NCBI GenBank assembly: GCA_050014095.1
Contig: JBEKDZ010000006.1
Span: 62,001-126,000 of the forward strand
DNA: 64,000 nt
Direction of reading: 5' to 3'
Origin: RBG-13-51-18 sp050014095
GTDB lineage: Bacteria; Chloroflexota; Dehalococcoidia; Dehalococcoidales; RBG-16-60-22
Shown: positions 1-7,623 of the stretch, in pieces
Layout: each line of letters opens with the position of its first letter
Position numbering within the stretch: the stretch's first letter is position 1
Made by a program: the position numbers and the translations under genes
Notes under the pieces: model-generated
Databases searched by the model: none
Told to the model about the DNA's origin: nothing
Seen by the model: only the letters and a program-made list of their open reading frames with translations

Positions 1-137
1 TAAAATCCCCCCATATTGCCTCCAGGTGAACCCCCCTTACGAAAGGGCGAGTTGATTTTTCGTCGTCCTCCCAGTGACACTAGCAGATTATTCATGTAAA
101 ATGGAAGCAGATTCCCCATAAATCAAGGAGCAATTTA

Positions 138-1400
138 TTGTACGAAAAAGTTACGCTGGATAACGGTCTGCGCCTGATTACCTCCGTCATGCCATCCACA
201 AGGTCGGTGGCGATAAACTTTTTCATCGGCACCGGCTCCAGATACGAAAGTGATGCCGAAGCCGGTATCTCGCATTTCATCGAGCATATCTGCTTCAAGG
301 GCACCGAGAAACGTCCCACGCCAATTGAAATTTCCTCCGTTATCGAAGGGGTGGGGGGCATGCTCAACGCCGGCACGGATAAGGAGCTGACCGTCTACTG
401 GTGTAAGGTGGCGCAGCCGAACTTCGGGCTGGCTCTAGATGTGATGGCGGATATTTTACTTAACTCCAAGTTCGACCCCGCGGAGATTGAAAAAGAAAGG
501 CAGGTCATCATCGAAGAAATCAACATGTCGCTGGACCTGCCGGCGGCGCGGGTATCTATGCTCCTCGACGAGATAATGTGGCCTTTACACCCGCTGGGAC
601 GGGACATCGCCGGCAGCAAGGAGACGGTAACTGGCATCACCCGGGAGATGATGCTCGATTATATGGCGGGGCAATACGAACCAGAAAATGTCGTACTTTC
701 CATCGCCGGCGCTATCAATCATCAGGAAACCGTCGATGCCGTTAGCCGGGCGACAGCGGGGTGGTCGAAAAAACGATTGCCCCTCCAATACGCCCCCTAC
801 CAGAACAAAGAAGGACGGCGGGTGCTCATCGAGAAACGCGACACCGAGCAAACGCAACTGTGTCTGGCTCTGCCGGGGCTATCGATAGTCCATCCCGAGC
901 GCTTCAAACTCGACCTGCTGAATATCATCCTCGGCGAGGGCATGAGCAGTCGACTTTTTACCGAAATCCGCGATAAGTTGGGGCTGGCTTACAGCATCCA
1001 GAGCTTTGCCGAGCACTTCCTGGATACCGGCGCTCTGGTAATAGCCGCCGGTGTAGACAATAAAAACCTGGCGGTGGCGGTTAAAGCTATCCTGGCGGAG
1101 CTGGCGCGCCTCAAGGAAAGAATACCCGAAGCGGAGATAAACAAGGCTAAGGAGCTGTTCAAGGGGCGTATATTCTTACGTATGGAAGACAGCCGCAGCG
1201 TCGCCGGCTGGACGGGCACCCAGGAGATTTTAACGGGCGAAATCCTCACCATCGATGAGGTGATTGCCATCGTGGATGCCATTACCGCCGCAGAGCTGCA
1301 AAAGCTGGCTGAAGAATTGCTGATAGGTGACAAGCTCCATCTGGCGGCCATAGGCCCTATTGACCCGGAGGGAAACTGGGAAGACTTACTGACACTTTAG
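138..1400 (+). CDS. M16 family zinc metallopeptidase (processing-peptidase-like)
   Basis: Predicted 420-residue zinc protease of the M16 (pitrilysin / mitochondrial processing peptidase) family. The inverted zinc motif HxxEH is visible as H46-F-I-E49-H50, followed by acidic residues (EKERQVIIEEI, about 110-125) that hold the third ligand in this family. Length fits a single M16A plus M16C domain pair; the C-terminal half has the typical GEGMSSRLFTEIRDKLGLAYS region. No signal peptide is seen, so it is probably cytoplasmic. The start is a TTG, chosen because AAGGAG lies 7 bases upstream and no better in-frame start exists. Upstream of it (1-60) is GC-rich repeat DNA. Its 3' end overlaps the oppositely oriented DUF5714 gene by 4 bases. 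Substrate unknown. Confidence 0.9.
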   Translation: MYEKVTLDNGLRLITSVMPSTRSVAINFFIGTGSRYESDAEAGISHFIEHICFKGTEKRPTPIEISSVIEGVGGMLNAGTDKELTVYWCKVAQPNFGLALDVMADILLNSKFDPAEIEKERQVIIEEINMSLDLPAARVSMLLDEIMWPLHPLGRDIAGSKETVTGITREMMLDYMAGQYEPENVVLSIAGAINHQETVDAVSRATAGWSKKRLPLQYAPYQNKEGRRVLIEKRDTEQTQLCLALPGLSIVHPERFKLDLLNIILGEGMSSRLFTEIRDKLGLAYSIQSFAEHFLDTGALVIAAGVDNKNLAVAVKAILAELARLKERIPEAEINKAKELFKGRIFLRMEDSRSVAGWTGTQEILTGEILTIDEVIAIVDAITAAELQKLAEELLIGDKLHLAAIGPIDPEGNWEDLLTL

Positions 1401-2098
1401 ACGGAATTATTATTGTAATAGGGACAGGCTTCGCGGATACATTCGCGGTTACGCTGAACATAGTGGCAACTGACTTTCCCGTCAATAGTAAGATTGATAT
1501 CCATCCTCTTCTTTAAAAACTCAACAGCAGCTTCTAAAGCTTTACGGCTCGCCCTTTTGCAGCAACGGGGACCACCATCAATCATTTTACCCAAAGCGAA
1601 GGCGGTTGCCTCGTTAGCCAGTGCCCGCGTCTTGCCAGTAAGAGGCGTGGCTCCGGTAAGAACGCTAACGGCGGTACCGACGCCAATGCCCCCGCCGCAG
1701 ACGCCGTAAAAGCCGCACCAGCCGCCCGGCACTTTAGAGCCTCTTTCTAGTGCTTTCTCGATAGCCCCCTCGGGTACGGGGTAGCCAGCGTTTTTCACGG
1801 CAGCGACGATAATAGCCGGCACCATAGCATGATGTTCGGGACCATGCATCGGCACCGATGGATGGGACATTACTTTTTCCAGTATTTCCAGGGGGTCGGC
1901 GCTTTTAGTCGATTTCAGCACTTCCCGTAAAACATCCAGCGCCCCGCGACTGTGACAGGCATCGCAGACATAATGACCCTCGGGGCAATAAATCAGGGCG
2001 GGGAACTCCTGACCACAGAAGTCGCAACGCTTTAAGACTTCTTTCGTGCCGTAGACTAATGGCTTGCCACAAACGCCGCAGTTTTCTTTAGATTCCAT
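1397..2098 (-). CDS. DUF5714 domain protein with N-terminal zinc-ribbon cysteines
   Basis: 233-residue protein of the DUF5714 type, function unknown. The N-terminus carries CxxC pairs (CGVCGKPL, CDFCGQ, CPEGHYVCDAC) suggesting one or two zinc or Fe-S sites; the body has a His-rich stretch (PMHGPEHH), a glycine/cysteine loop (GWCGFYGVCGGGIGVG), a GGPRCCKR motif and C-terminal cysteines (CIREACPYY), so a metal cofactor or redox role is plausible. The open frame extends upstream to 2296, but that part runs through palindromic repeat DNA; ATG at 2098 has GAGAG 7 bases upstream and is preferred over the ATG at 2104, whose spacing would be too short. Convergent with the M16 gene. Confidence 0.75.
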   Translation of the reverse strand: MESKENCGVCGKPLVYGTKEVLKRCDFCGQEFPALIYCPEGHYVCDACHSRGALDVLREVLKSTKSADPLEILEKVMSHPSVPMHGPEHHAMVPAIIVAAVKNAGYPVPEGAIEKALERGSKVPGGWCGFYGVCGGGIGVGTAVSVLTGATPLTGKTRALANEATAFALGKMIDGGPRCCKRASRKALEAAVEFLKKRMDINLTIDGKVSCHYVQRNRECIREACPYYNNNSV

Positions 2099-2175
2099 TA
2101 ACATTCTCTCTAATGTAAGTATAGAAGGAGTATACGTTAAGTAGCAACTATCAAGTAGCAAGGACAATGAGTCAC

Positions 2176-2292
2176 AAAATCCCCCTATGTCCCCCTTTTG
2201 TAAAGGGGGAAAAACGTAAAGGTTAAAAATGATAAGTGATAGCGAAAATGACATCGTCTCCCTTTTAAAAAGGGAGAATGAGAGGGATTTTT
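2176..2292. repeat. Palindromic GC-rich intergenic repeat
   Basis: Contains two short inverted repeats of the kind found throughout this window: CCCCCTTTT-GT-AAAGGGGG near 2193-2212 and TCTCCCTTTT-AAAAAGGGAGA near 2258-2280. It lies between the DUF5714 gene and groEL and probably inserted upstream of the former, giving its reading frame a spurious N-terminal extension. Confidence 0.6.
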
Positions 2293-2299
2293 TCATAGA

Positions 2300-2326
2300 A
2301 ATAGCCCCGAGGTTATCGGGGCTATT
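2300..2326 (-). terminator. Hairpin terminator downstream of groEL
   Basis: Perfect 11-bp stem (AATAGCCCCGA / TCGGGGCTATT) with a 5-base loop, 30 bases after the groEL stop codon. On the minus strand it is followed by a modest T-containing stretch (TTTCTATG). It probably ends the groES-groEL transcript. Confidence 0.6.
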
Positions 2327-2356
2327 CTAGTTTCTATTACTAAATTATCTAATAAG

Positions 2357-3991
2357 TTACATCCCGTAATCGCCCATACCGCCCATACCACCGCCGCCGG
2401 GCATAGCGGACGCCTTTTCCTTTTCAGGAATATCAGAAACCAGCGCTTCGGTCACCAGGACCATGACAGCGATGCTGGCGGCGTTCTCCAGACCGACCCT
2501 GACCACCTTGGTGGGGTCGATAATGCCTTTAGCCACCATATCACCGAACTCATCGCCTTCGGCATCGTAGCCGACGCCTTTCTTACTCTTTTTAACGGTA
2601 TCGACGACGACCGCGCCATCCTTACCGGCATTGGTAGCAATCCAGCGTAAAGGTTCGGTGACCGCCTTACGGACAACATCGGCGCCAGTAGCTTCGTCCC
2701 CAGTAACATCTAATTTATCCAGCACCGACAGCGCATTGAGCAAGCCGACGCCACCGCCGGGCAGGATGCCTTCCTCAACCGCGGCACGTGTTGCCGAGAG
2801 AGCGTCTTCTACGCGGTGCTTCTTTTCCTTGAGCTCGACCTCGGTAGAGGCGCCAACCTTAATGACGGCGACGCCGCCGACCAGCTTGGCTTGCCGCTCC
2901 TGGAGCTTTTCTTTATCGAAGTCCGAGGTGGTCTCTTCAATCTGGGCTTTAATCTGTTTGATTCTCGCCTTGATTTCTTCCTCGGAGCCCTTGCCTTCGA
3001 CAATGGTGGTATTATCTTTATCGGAGGTCACGCGGCGGGCTCGGCCGAGGTCTTCCACGGTGACTGAATCCAGTTTACGTCCTACCTCTTCGGAAATAAC
3101 CTTGCCGCCGGTGAGGATAGCCATATCTTCGAGCATTGCCTTGCGGCGGTCGCCGAAGCCGGGTGCTTTCACGCCCAGCACGTTAATGGTGCCGCGCAGC
3201 TTGTTGACCACCAGGGTAGCCAGCGCCTCGCCATCGATATCCTCGGCGACGATGAGCAGGTTCTTGGATACCTGGAGGATTTTTTCCAGGGCGGGCAGGA
3301 TATCCGCCACGGCCGATATTTTCTTATCCGTAATCAGGATATAGGGGTCTTCGATAACGGCTTCCATACGTTCAGCATTGGTGACGAAATAAGCACTGAC
3401 ATAGCCGCGGTCGAACTGCATGCCTTCGACATATTCAATTTCGTATTTGGTGCCTTTGGACTCTTCGACGGTGATGACGCCATCCTTGCCGACCTTTTCC
3501 ATGACCTCGGCCAGCAAGTCGCCGATTTCCTTATCCTTGGCAGTGATGGTGCCCACCTGGGCAATCTGCGCCTTGTCCTTGATTTCCGTCGAGGATTTTT
3601 TCAGCTGCTCGACGATGGCGGCGGTGGCTTTCTGGATGCCCCGTTTAAGTGACTGGGACTCGGCACCGGCCGCGATATTTTTAAAACCGCCGGAAATGAT
3701 AGCGTGCGCTAAAATTGTTGAGGTAGTAGTGCCGTCGCCGCAAGCATCATTGGTCTTACTGGCGGCCTCTTTGACCAGCTGCACACCCATGTTTTCGAAC
3801 GGGTCGGGCAGTTCGATGTCCTTGGCGATGGTGACGCCATCATCAATAACCGAGGGCGCACCCCATTTTTTATCCAGAGCAACACAGTGGCCCCGGGGAC
3901 CGAGGGTAACTTTTACCGCATCCGCCAGAGCATCGATACCCTTTTTCAGGGCGTGCCTAACATCTTCACCGAAAATAATTTGTTTTGCCAT
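2357..3991 (-). CDS. groEL: Chaperonin GroEL (60 kDa)
   Basis: 544-residue group I chaperonin, which with GroES forms the ATP-driven cytoplasmic folding chamber. The sequence is canonical along its whole length: the ATP-binding segment KVTLGPRGHCVAL near residue 30, GDGTTTSTILA near residue 87, the apical domain in the middle, GGGVGLLNAL near residue 415 and a Gly/Met-rich tail (GGGGMGGMGDYGM). It lies 26 bases downstream of groES and shares its promoter and CIRCE operator. No truncation or unusual insertion is apparent. Confidence 0.98.
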   Translation of the reverse strand: MAKQIIFGEDVRHALKKGIDALADAVKVTLGPRGHCVALDKKWGAPSVIDDGVTIAKDIELPDPFENMGVQLVKEAASKTNDACGDGTTTSTILAHAIISGGFKNIAAGAESQSLKRGIQKATAAIVEQLKKSSTEIKDKAQIAQVGTITAKDKEIGDLLAEVMEKVGKDGVITVEESKGTKYEIEYVEGMQFDRGYVSAYFVTNAERMEAVIEDPYILITDKKISAVADILPALEKILQVSKNLLIVAEDIDGEALATLVVNKLRGTINVLGVKAPGFGDRRKAMLEDMAILTGGKVISEEVGRKLDSVTVEDLGRARRVTSDKDNTTIVEGKGSEEEIKARIKQIKAQIEETTSDFDKEKLQERQAKLVGGVAVIKVGASTEVELKEKKHRVEDALSATRAAVEEGILPGGGVGLLNALSVLDKLDVTGDEATGADVVRKAVTEPLRWIATNAGKDGAVVVDTVKKSKKGVGYDAEGDEFGDMVAKGIIDPTKVVRVGLENAASIAVMVLVTEALVSDIPEKEKASAMPGGGGMGGMGDYGM

Positions 3992-4017
3992 AATCTTCCT
4001 CCTTGCCTTCCCTTATA

Positions 4018-4314
4018 TTATTTTGCTTTCTTCGCCAGAATATCGCTCTCGCGGAGAATCATCATCTCTACATCATCGATTTTGATTTCCGTGCCCCCGT
4101 ATTTGGCGTAAATGACCTTATCGCCAACCTTGAGGTCCATGGGAATCCGCGTGCCTTCATCATTCAATTTGCCCGGACCTACCGCTATGATTTCTCCCTC
4201 TTGGGGTTTTTCCTTGGCCGTATCTGGCAAATATATCCCGGATTTAGTTTTTTCTTCTTTTTCAATGGGTTTCACCAGGACACGGTCTGCCAGGGGCTGT
4301 AACTTGGCTGCCAT
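4018..4314 (-). CDS. groES: Co-chaperonin GroES (10 kDa)
   Basis: 98-residue co-chaperonin that caps GroEL. Typical features are visible: PLADRVLVKPIEKEEKT at the N-terminus, a mobile-loop region around residues 18-33 (KTKSGIYLPDTAKEKPQ), and the GDKVIYAKYGGTEIKID segment. The frame is open upstream to 4365, but the ATG at 4314 is preceded by AAGGAG with 7-base spacing, and the longer version would start inside the CIRCE element, so 4314 is the start. First gene of the heat-shock operon. Confidence 0.97.
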   Translation of the reverse strand: MAAKLQPLADRVLVKPIEKEEKTKSGIYLPDTAKEKPQEGEIIAVGPGKLNDEGTRIPMDLKVGDKVIYAKYGGTEIKIDDVEMMILRESDILAKKAK

Positions 4315-4358
4315 ACGTAGTCTCCTTTCTTGATATATTAGATATGTCTTGACGTTAT

Positions 4359-4385
4359 TTAGCACTCTCTAGGTGAGAGTGCTAA
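4359..4385 (-). promoter_or_regulatory. CIRCE operator (HrcA binding site)
   Basis: Perfect match to the CIRCE consensus: TTAGCACTC (4359-4367), 9-base spacer, GAGTGCTAA (4377-4385). It lies between the groES promoter and start codon, at the expected transcription start, so HrcA binding should block groESL transcription until heat shock. hrcA itself is not in the window. Confidence 0.97.
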
Positions 4386-4389
4386 CATC

Positions 4390-4421
4390 ATTATAATACC
4401 GCAGAAATTAATTCATGGCAA
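4390..4421 (-). promoter_or_regulatory. groESL sigma-A-type promoter
   Basis: On the minus strand, TTGCCA (4416-4421) and TATTAT (4393-4398) are separated by 17 bases; an overlapping TATAAT occupies 4390-4395. Transcription would begin at about 4386, immediately against the CIRCE operator. Confidence 0.65.
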
Positions 4422-4562
4422 CTTACAATATTGCTGATAATAGTATACTACAGGTTAATATCTTTTACTAGCTCTTAATATCTCATTGTAACTCCTAAAT
4501 AATAAAGGATTCTCATGTAATTGAATATTTTCACTTATTTAATATTTGGAACTTGACGAGGA

Positions 4563-4814
4563 AACCTTACCTCTACCCCTCTCCATCCCAATAATCTATC
4601 CCCTTATCCCCTTCCTTTGCCAAAGGAAGGGGGGAATAAGAAGAGGGGCTGTCGCCCCTCTTACAAACTCCCCGGTTAATTAACCCTTTCCCCTAACGGG
4701 GTGTCTAAGAGGGGTGTTAACCCCTCTTGATAAAATTATGCCCCCTCTCCAACCAGATTAAAATGCGGCGGCGTCTGATGCCCGCGGTTGGAGAGGGGGC
4801 AAGGGGGTAAGGTT
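4563..4814. repeat. MITE-like palindromic repeat element
   Basis: About 250 bases with no convincing ORF, filling the groES-XRE intergenic region. The ends are imperfect inverted repeats (AACCTTACC...CCCTCTCC on the left against GGAGAGGGGG...GGTAAGGTT on the right). Internal palindromes include CCTTCCTTT-GCC-AAAGGAAGG, GAGGGGCTG-TCGCCCCTC and AAGAGGGGTGTTAACCCCTCTT. Related words recur at 7345-7495 and 20109-20226. Confidence 0.6.
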
Positions 4815-4843
4815 AAACAAGCAATTTGATATCCAATCATCTA

Positions 4844-4872
4844 TTGACTGTCTACACGGCATCGTGTAGAAT
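4844..4872 (+). promoter_or_regulatory. XRE gene promoter with embedded operator
   Basis: TTGACT (4844-4849) and TAGAAT (4867-4872) at an ideal 17-base spacing. The spacer holds an inverted repeat, TCTACACG-GCAT-CGTGTAGA (4851-4870), whose core TACACG-N4-CGTGTA is repeated exactly in the next promoter downstream. Placement between -35 and -10 indicates repression, most simply autorepression by the XRE protein. Confidence 0.8.
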
Positions 4873-4878
4873 CAAGGC

Positions 4879-5124
4879 GTGAAAAATAAAACATCAGATA
4901 AGAAAAGGCAGTGGGATGCCGGTAGCATCCAGGCGTTACGCCGGCACCTGGGCCTGACACAGACCGAGCTATCGGAAAAACTGGGCACGCGGCAGCAGAC
5001 CATCAGCGAATGGGAAACGGGTATCTACCAGCCGCGCGGCGCCTCGGCGAAGCTGCTATCAATCGTCGCGGAACAAGTCAAGTTCAAATACGATGCCTCA
5101 CCGCCGCCTAAAAAGAAGCCTTGA
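4879..5124 (+). CDS. XRE-family helix-turn-helix transcriptional regulator
   Basis: 81-residue single-domain DNA-binding protein of the Cro/CI (XRE) family. The HTH is at residues 18-70: IQALRRHLGLTQTELSEKLGTRQQTISEWETG, with the usual LTQ-ELA-like first helix and the recognition helix RQQTISEWE. The tail is proline/lysine-rich (PPPKKKP). The GTG start sits 7 bases after the -10 box, so the mRNA is probably leaderless. The stop codon overlaps the -35 box of the following promoter. Operators of identical core in its own promoter and in the promoter of the DUF2851 gene make it the likely repressor of both. Confidence 0.88.
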   Translation: MKNKTSDKKRQWDAGSIQALRRHLGLTQTELSEKLGTRQQTISEWETGIYQPRGASAKLLSIVAEQVKFKYDASPPPKKKP

Positions 5125-5149
5125 CATTATACACGTTAACGTGTATATT
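5121..5149 (+). promoter_or_regulatory. DUF2851 gene promoter with 20-bp palindromic operator
   Basis: TTGACA (5121-5126), 17-base spacer, TATATT (5144-5149). A perfect 20-bp palindrome spans 5128-5147 and contains TACACG-TTAA-CGTGTA, the same half-sites and spacing as the operator in the upstream XRE promoter. The -35 box overlaps the XRE stop codon. Predicted transcript leader is about 90 bases. Confidence 0.8.
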
Positions 5150-5245
5150 ACCTTATCAGCTATAATGATAATAAGCCTGTAATCTTAGGTCATTTTTCCT
5201 CTTTGAAAAGACCTTTCATGGCACGTGGGTTAAGGAGATACACCT

Positions 5246-6574
5246 ATGCCCCCGGTGGTCACCGAAAAGCAAGTGCTCGAAATATGGCAAGGCTCCTTGC
5301 AGGGTCGCCTAGACCTAAAAACTGTCGAGAACGAGCCGGTCAGGGTCGTTTACCCGGGGCGCCGCAATGACGACCGCGGCGCTGATTTCAGAGACGCGAT
5401 TATTAATACCGGCGGGGAGCGGCTTAAAGGTGATATCGAAATTCATGTTAAAACCAGCAGCTGGTGGACGCACCAGCACCACCTTGACCCTGCCTATAAC
5501 CGGGTTATTCTCCACGTAGTCTATCAGAATGATACTGTCAGGGCGCTGGTCCTGGAAAACGGTTTTAAAGTACCAACGTTGGCTTTATGTGATTATATCG
5601 GGAGCAACTGTGGTGCTTCGATACCACCTCTCATACCCTGCCGTGGCGCCGGTTATCGTTGGAACATCAGGCTGATGGCGAGCATACTGGATGAAGCCGG
5701 GGAGGCAAGATTCTTCGCCCGGGCGGCGGGTTTTAGAGAGATAATAGCGCAGTCGGGGGCAGGGCAGGCGCTGTACTTGGGCATAATGACGGCGCTAGGC
5801 TATTCTAAAAATAAAGAGGCGATGGCGGAGCTTGCCAGCCGTTTACTCCTTCAGGAGCTGGAAGCTCCGCTAATTGCAGTTCCTGATAGTGAACAGCTGG
5901 CGTGGTGCCAGTCCTGGCTGATGGGTATGGCGGGGCTGCTGCCATCCCAGCGCTTAGGGTATAAACCATTGAGTATATGTATAGAAGACTGGGAGGAAAA
6001 GTTGGAAAAAATATGGGCGGAGGGGGGCATGAGGGCGTGCCTGTCGATCAAGGATTGGCATTCTTACAAGGTGAGGCCCGGCAACCACCCGGTACGGCGT
6101 ATCGCCGCGATGAGCTATCTTCTCCTCCGCTACCGCCAAAAGGGGCTGCTGTCTGGTCTGGAGGATAGGCTTAAAGAGGTAAAGGCTGACAGTGGAGCCC
6201 ATTTTCTGGAGCAGGCGCTGCTGGTTAAACCGGATAGCTATTGGGGTTGTTACCTCGATTTCGGTATACCAGCCGTCGGTGCTCCTCCCGCTTTACTGGG
6301 CAAAGAGCGGGCGGCGGATATCATCGTTAATGTCCTTTTACCCTTTTCCTATGCCAGGGGTCTGGCGGAGCAGGGCGAAAAAGTTTTGAGTCTTTATCGG
6401 GGCTACCACGCGCCGGCGGAAAATACTTTGATAAAACATATGAGGCAACAGCTGGGTTTAGGACGATACCTTATCGATACCGCGCGGCGGCAGCAGGGGC
6501 TGATACACATCTACCAAACGATGTGCCTGGAGGGCAGATGTGATGTGTGCCCGCTTAACAATACGTCGGGCTAA
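5246..6574 (+). CDS. DUF2851 family protein
   Basis: 442-residue protein of the DUF2851 family, function unknown. The N-terminal part holds a conserved block (YPGRRNDDRGADFRDA, then GDIEIHVKTSSWW, then HHLDPAYNRVILHVVY) that resembles a PD-(D/E)xK nuclease-like core with acidic residues and a lysine; catalysis has not been shown and this is inference. The C-terminus has a cysteine set (CLEGRCDVCPLN) suited to a metal site. Start chosen at the ATG with AAGGAGA 8 bases upstream. It is controlled by the palindromic promoter shared with the XRE gene, and its end overlaps the convergent HAD gene by 4 bases. Confidence 0.85.
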   Translation: MPPVVTEKQVLEIWQGSLQGRLDLKTVENEPVRVVYPGRRNDDRGADFRDAIINTGGERLKGDIEIHVKTSSWWTHQHHLDPAYNRVILHVVYQNDTVRALVLENGFKVPTLALCDYIGSNCGASIPPLIPCRGAGYRWNIRLMASILDEAGEARFFARAAGFREIIAQSGAGQALYLGIMTALGYSKNKEAMAELASRLLLQELEAPLIAVPDSEQLAWCQSWLMGMAGLLPSQRLGYKPLSICIEDWEEKLEKIWAEGGMRACLSIKDWHSYKVRPGNHPVRRIAAMSYLLLRYRQKGLLSGLEDRLKEVKADSGAHFLEQALLVKPDSYWGCYLDFGIPAVGAPPALLGKERAADIIVNVLLPFSYARGLAEQGEKVLSLYRGYHAPAENTLIKHMRQQLGLGRYLIDTARRQQGLIHIYQTMCLEGRCDVCPLNNTSG

Positions 6575-7269
6575 TCTAAATAGTCGACCAAAACTTTAAG
6601 GCGCGTTATCTTTAGGCAATCCAATTTTTCCTGATAATAATCATCCCGGTCGAGGAGGATGCCCTGCATACCGGCGCCTCTGGCACCAATGACGTCAACC
6701 TGATATTGGTCGCCGACATAGACTGCCTCGGCAGGGTTAACGCCAGACTTCTTCAAGGCATACTGGAATATCTCCGGCTGCGGCTTGGTGAAACCGGCGT
6801 TGTGTGAGGTGACCACGATATCCAGTTCCGAGGACAACCCCAGCTTATCCAGCGTGGCGGTCATATTCTGCTCGATATTAGAGATTAAACCCAGTTTCAG
6901 GCTGCGTTTCTTCAGGTCGTCGAGCGCCGGCATCACATCATCAAAGAGAACTAGGTTCATCTTCGCCTGCTGCATCATGCCTAACAACCTTAAGACAACC
7001 TTTTCGTCGGCCGCCAAACCGGCCTCTTTAAGGACGATGCGCTGATACTCCGCATAGAGCGCCATCGTTTCTTCCCGTGAGCGCTGGCTTAAAGGACGGC
7101 GGGCAATCTGCTGGTAGATGAACTCGTTGGCGGTGAGTATGGGATGGCGTAGCATAGCCGCCGTGACTTCAATACCGAGGTTTTTCATCGCGGCAGCCTC
7201 GAGCTCTTCCTGGGAAGGTTGATAATGCACCAGCGTTTGGTAAAGGTCGAAAAACACGGCTTTGATCAT
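6571..7269 (-). CDS. HAD-superfamily hydrolase
   Basis: 232-residue haloacid-dehalogenase-fold phosphatase. Motif I is FFDLYQTLV (D8, with Tyr in place of the second Asp, as in dehalogenase-like and some phosphatase members), followed by a helical cap (about 15-95). Motif II is LISNIEQN, and motifs III/IV lie in the GFTKPQPEIFQYAL and VYVGDQYQVDVIGARGAG regions. Substrate cannot be told from sequence; small phosphometabolites are usual for the family. GGAG lies about 8 bases before the ATG. Convergent with the DUF2851 gene. Confidence 0.88.
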   Translation of the reverse strand: MIKAVFFDLYQTLVHYQPSQEELEAAAMKNLGIEVTAAMLRHPILTANEFIYQQIARRPLSQRSREETMALYAEYQRIVLKEAGLAADEKVVLRLLGMMQQAKMNLVLFDDVMPALDDLKKRSLKLGLISNIEQNMTATLDKLGLSSELDIVVTSHNAGFTKPQPEIFQYALKKSGVNPAEAVYVGDQYQVDVIGARGAGMQGILLDRDDYYQEKLDCLKITRLKVLVDYLD

Positions 7270-7311
7270 AATAACAGCTCCATCGTTACAGATGATAATA
7301 CCATTTTAACC

Positions 7312-7525
7312 AAAGCCACTCTGACTGTAAAGAGAGCTTGAGACAAGGTGTTTGCCTCACCCCCTACCCCCTCTCCAACCACCAACACGAAACTCTGCCA
7401 TAATTTTACTAGTTGGAGAGGGGGGATATTTTAAAGAGGGGTCTGCACCTCCTTCGACAGGCTCAGGACAGGCTCTCTTAGACGCCCCGTTGTTATTTAT
7501 ATGAAAGCCACTCTGACTTTAAAGA
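7312..7525. repeat. Palindromic element flanked by 22-base direct repeats
   Basis: A GC-rich palindromic repeat (about 7345-7495; CCCCTCTCCAAC ... GTTGGAGAGGGG, then GAGGGGTCTGCACC ... GACGCCCCGTT) is flanked by direct repeats differing at one base: AAAGCCACTCTGACTGTAAAG at 7312-7333 and the same word with T for G at 7504-7525. Within it lies a CTTCGACAGGCTCAGG-type repeat absent from the related copy at 20109-20226, so one repeat appears to have inserted into another. This intergenic stretch holds no gene. Confidence 0.6.
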
Positions 7526-7577
7526 AACACCCATAACCAAGATACAATAACTAAATAAACCCTACTCTCCAAATACA

Positions 7578-7606
7578 TTGACTTGAAAGATGGTCACTGC
7601 TAACAT
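7578..7606 (+). promoter_or_regulatory. lysA promoter
   Basis: TTGACT (7578-7583) and TAACAT (7601-7606) with a 17-base spacer, about 12 bases before the GAGG ribosome site and start codon of lysA. The likely leader is very short, which leaves no room for a lysine riboswitch. Confidence 0.6.
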
Positions 7607-7623
7607 AAAGGTATGAGGTAAAT

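Noticed and set aside
2099..2296. N-terminal extension of the DUF5714 protein with a hydrophobic segment
   Set aside because: The extension is read from palindromic repeat DNA; ATG 2098 has a well-spaced ribosome site.
2631..3344. Long plus-strand frame opposite groEL (and similar long frames opposite folP, lutB, acs)
   Set aside because: They are antisense shadows of well-conserved genes with no ribosome sites or recognisable motifs.
7312..7623. Lysine riboswitch ahead of lysA
   Set aside because: The predicted promoter leaves a leader of only about 12 bases, and no lysine-aptamer elements are visible; the region is repeat DNA.
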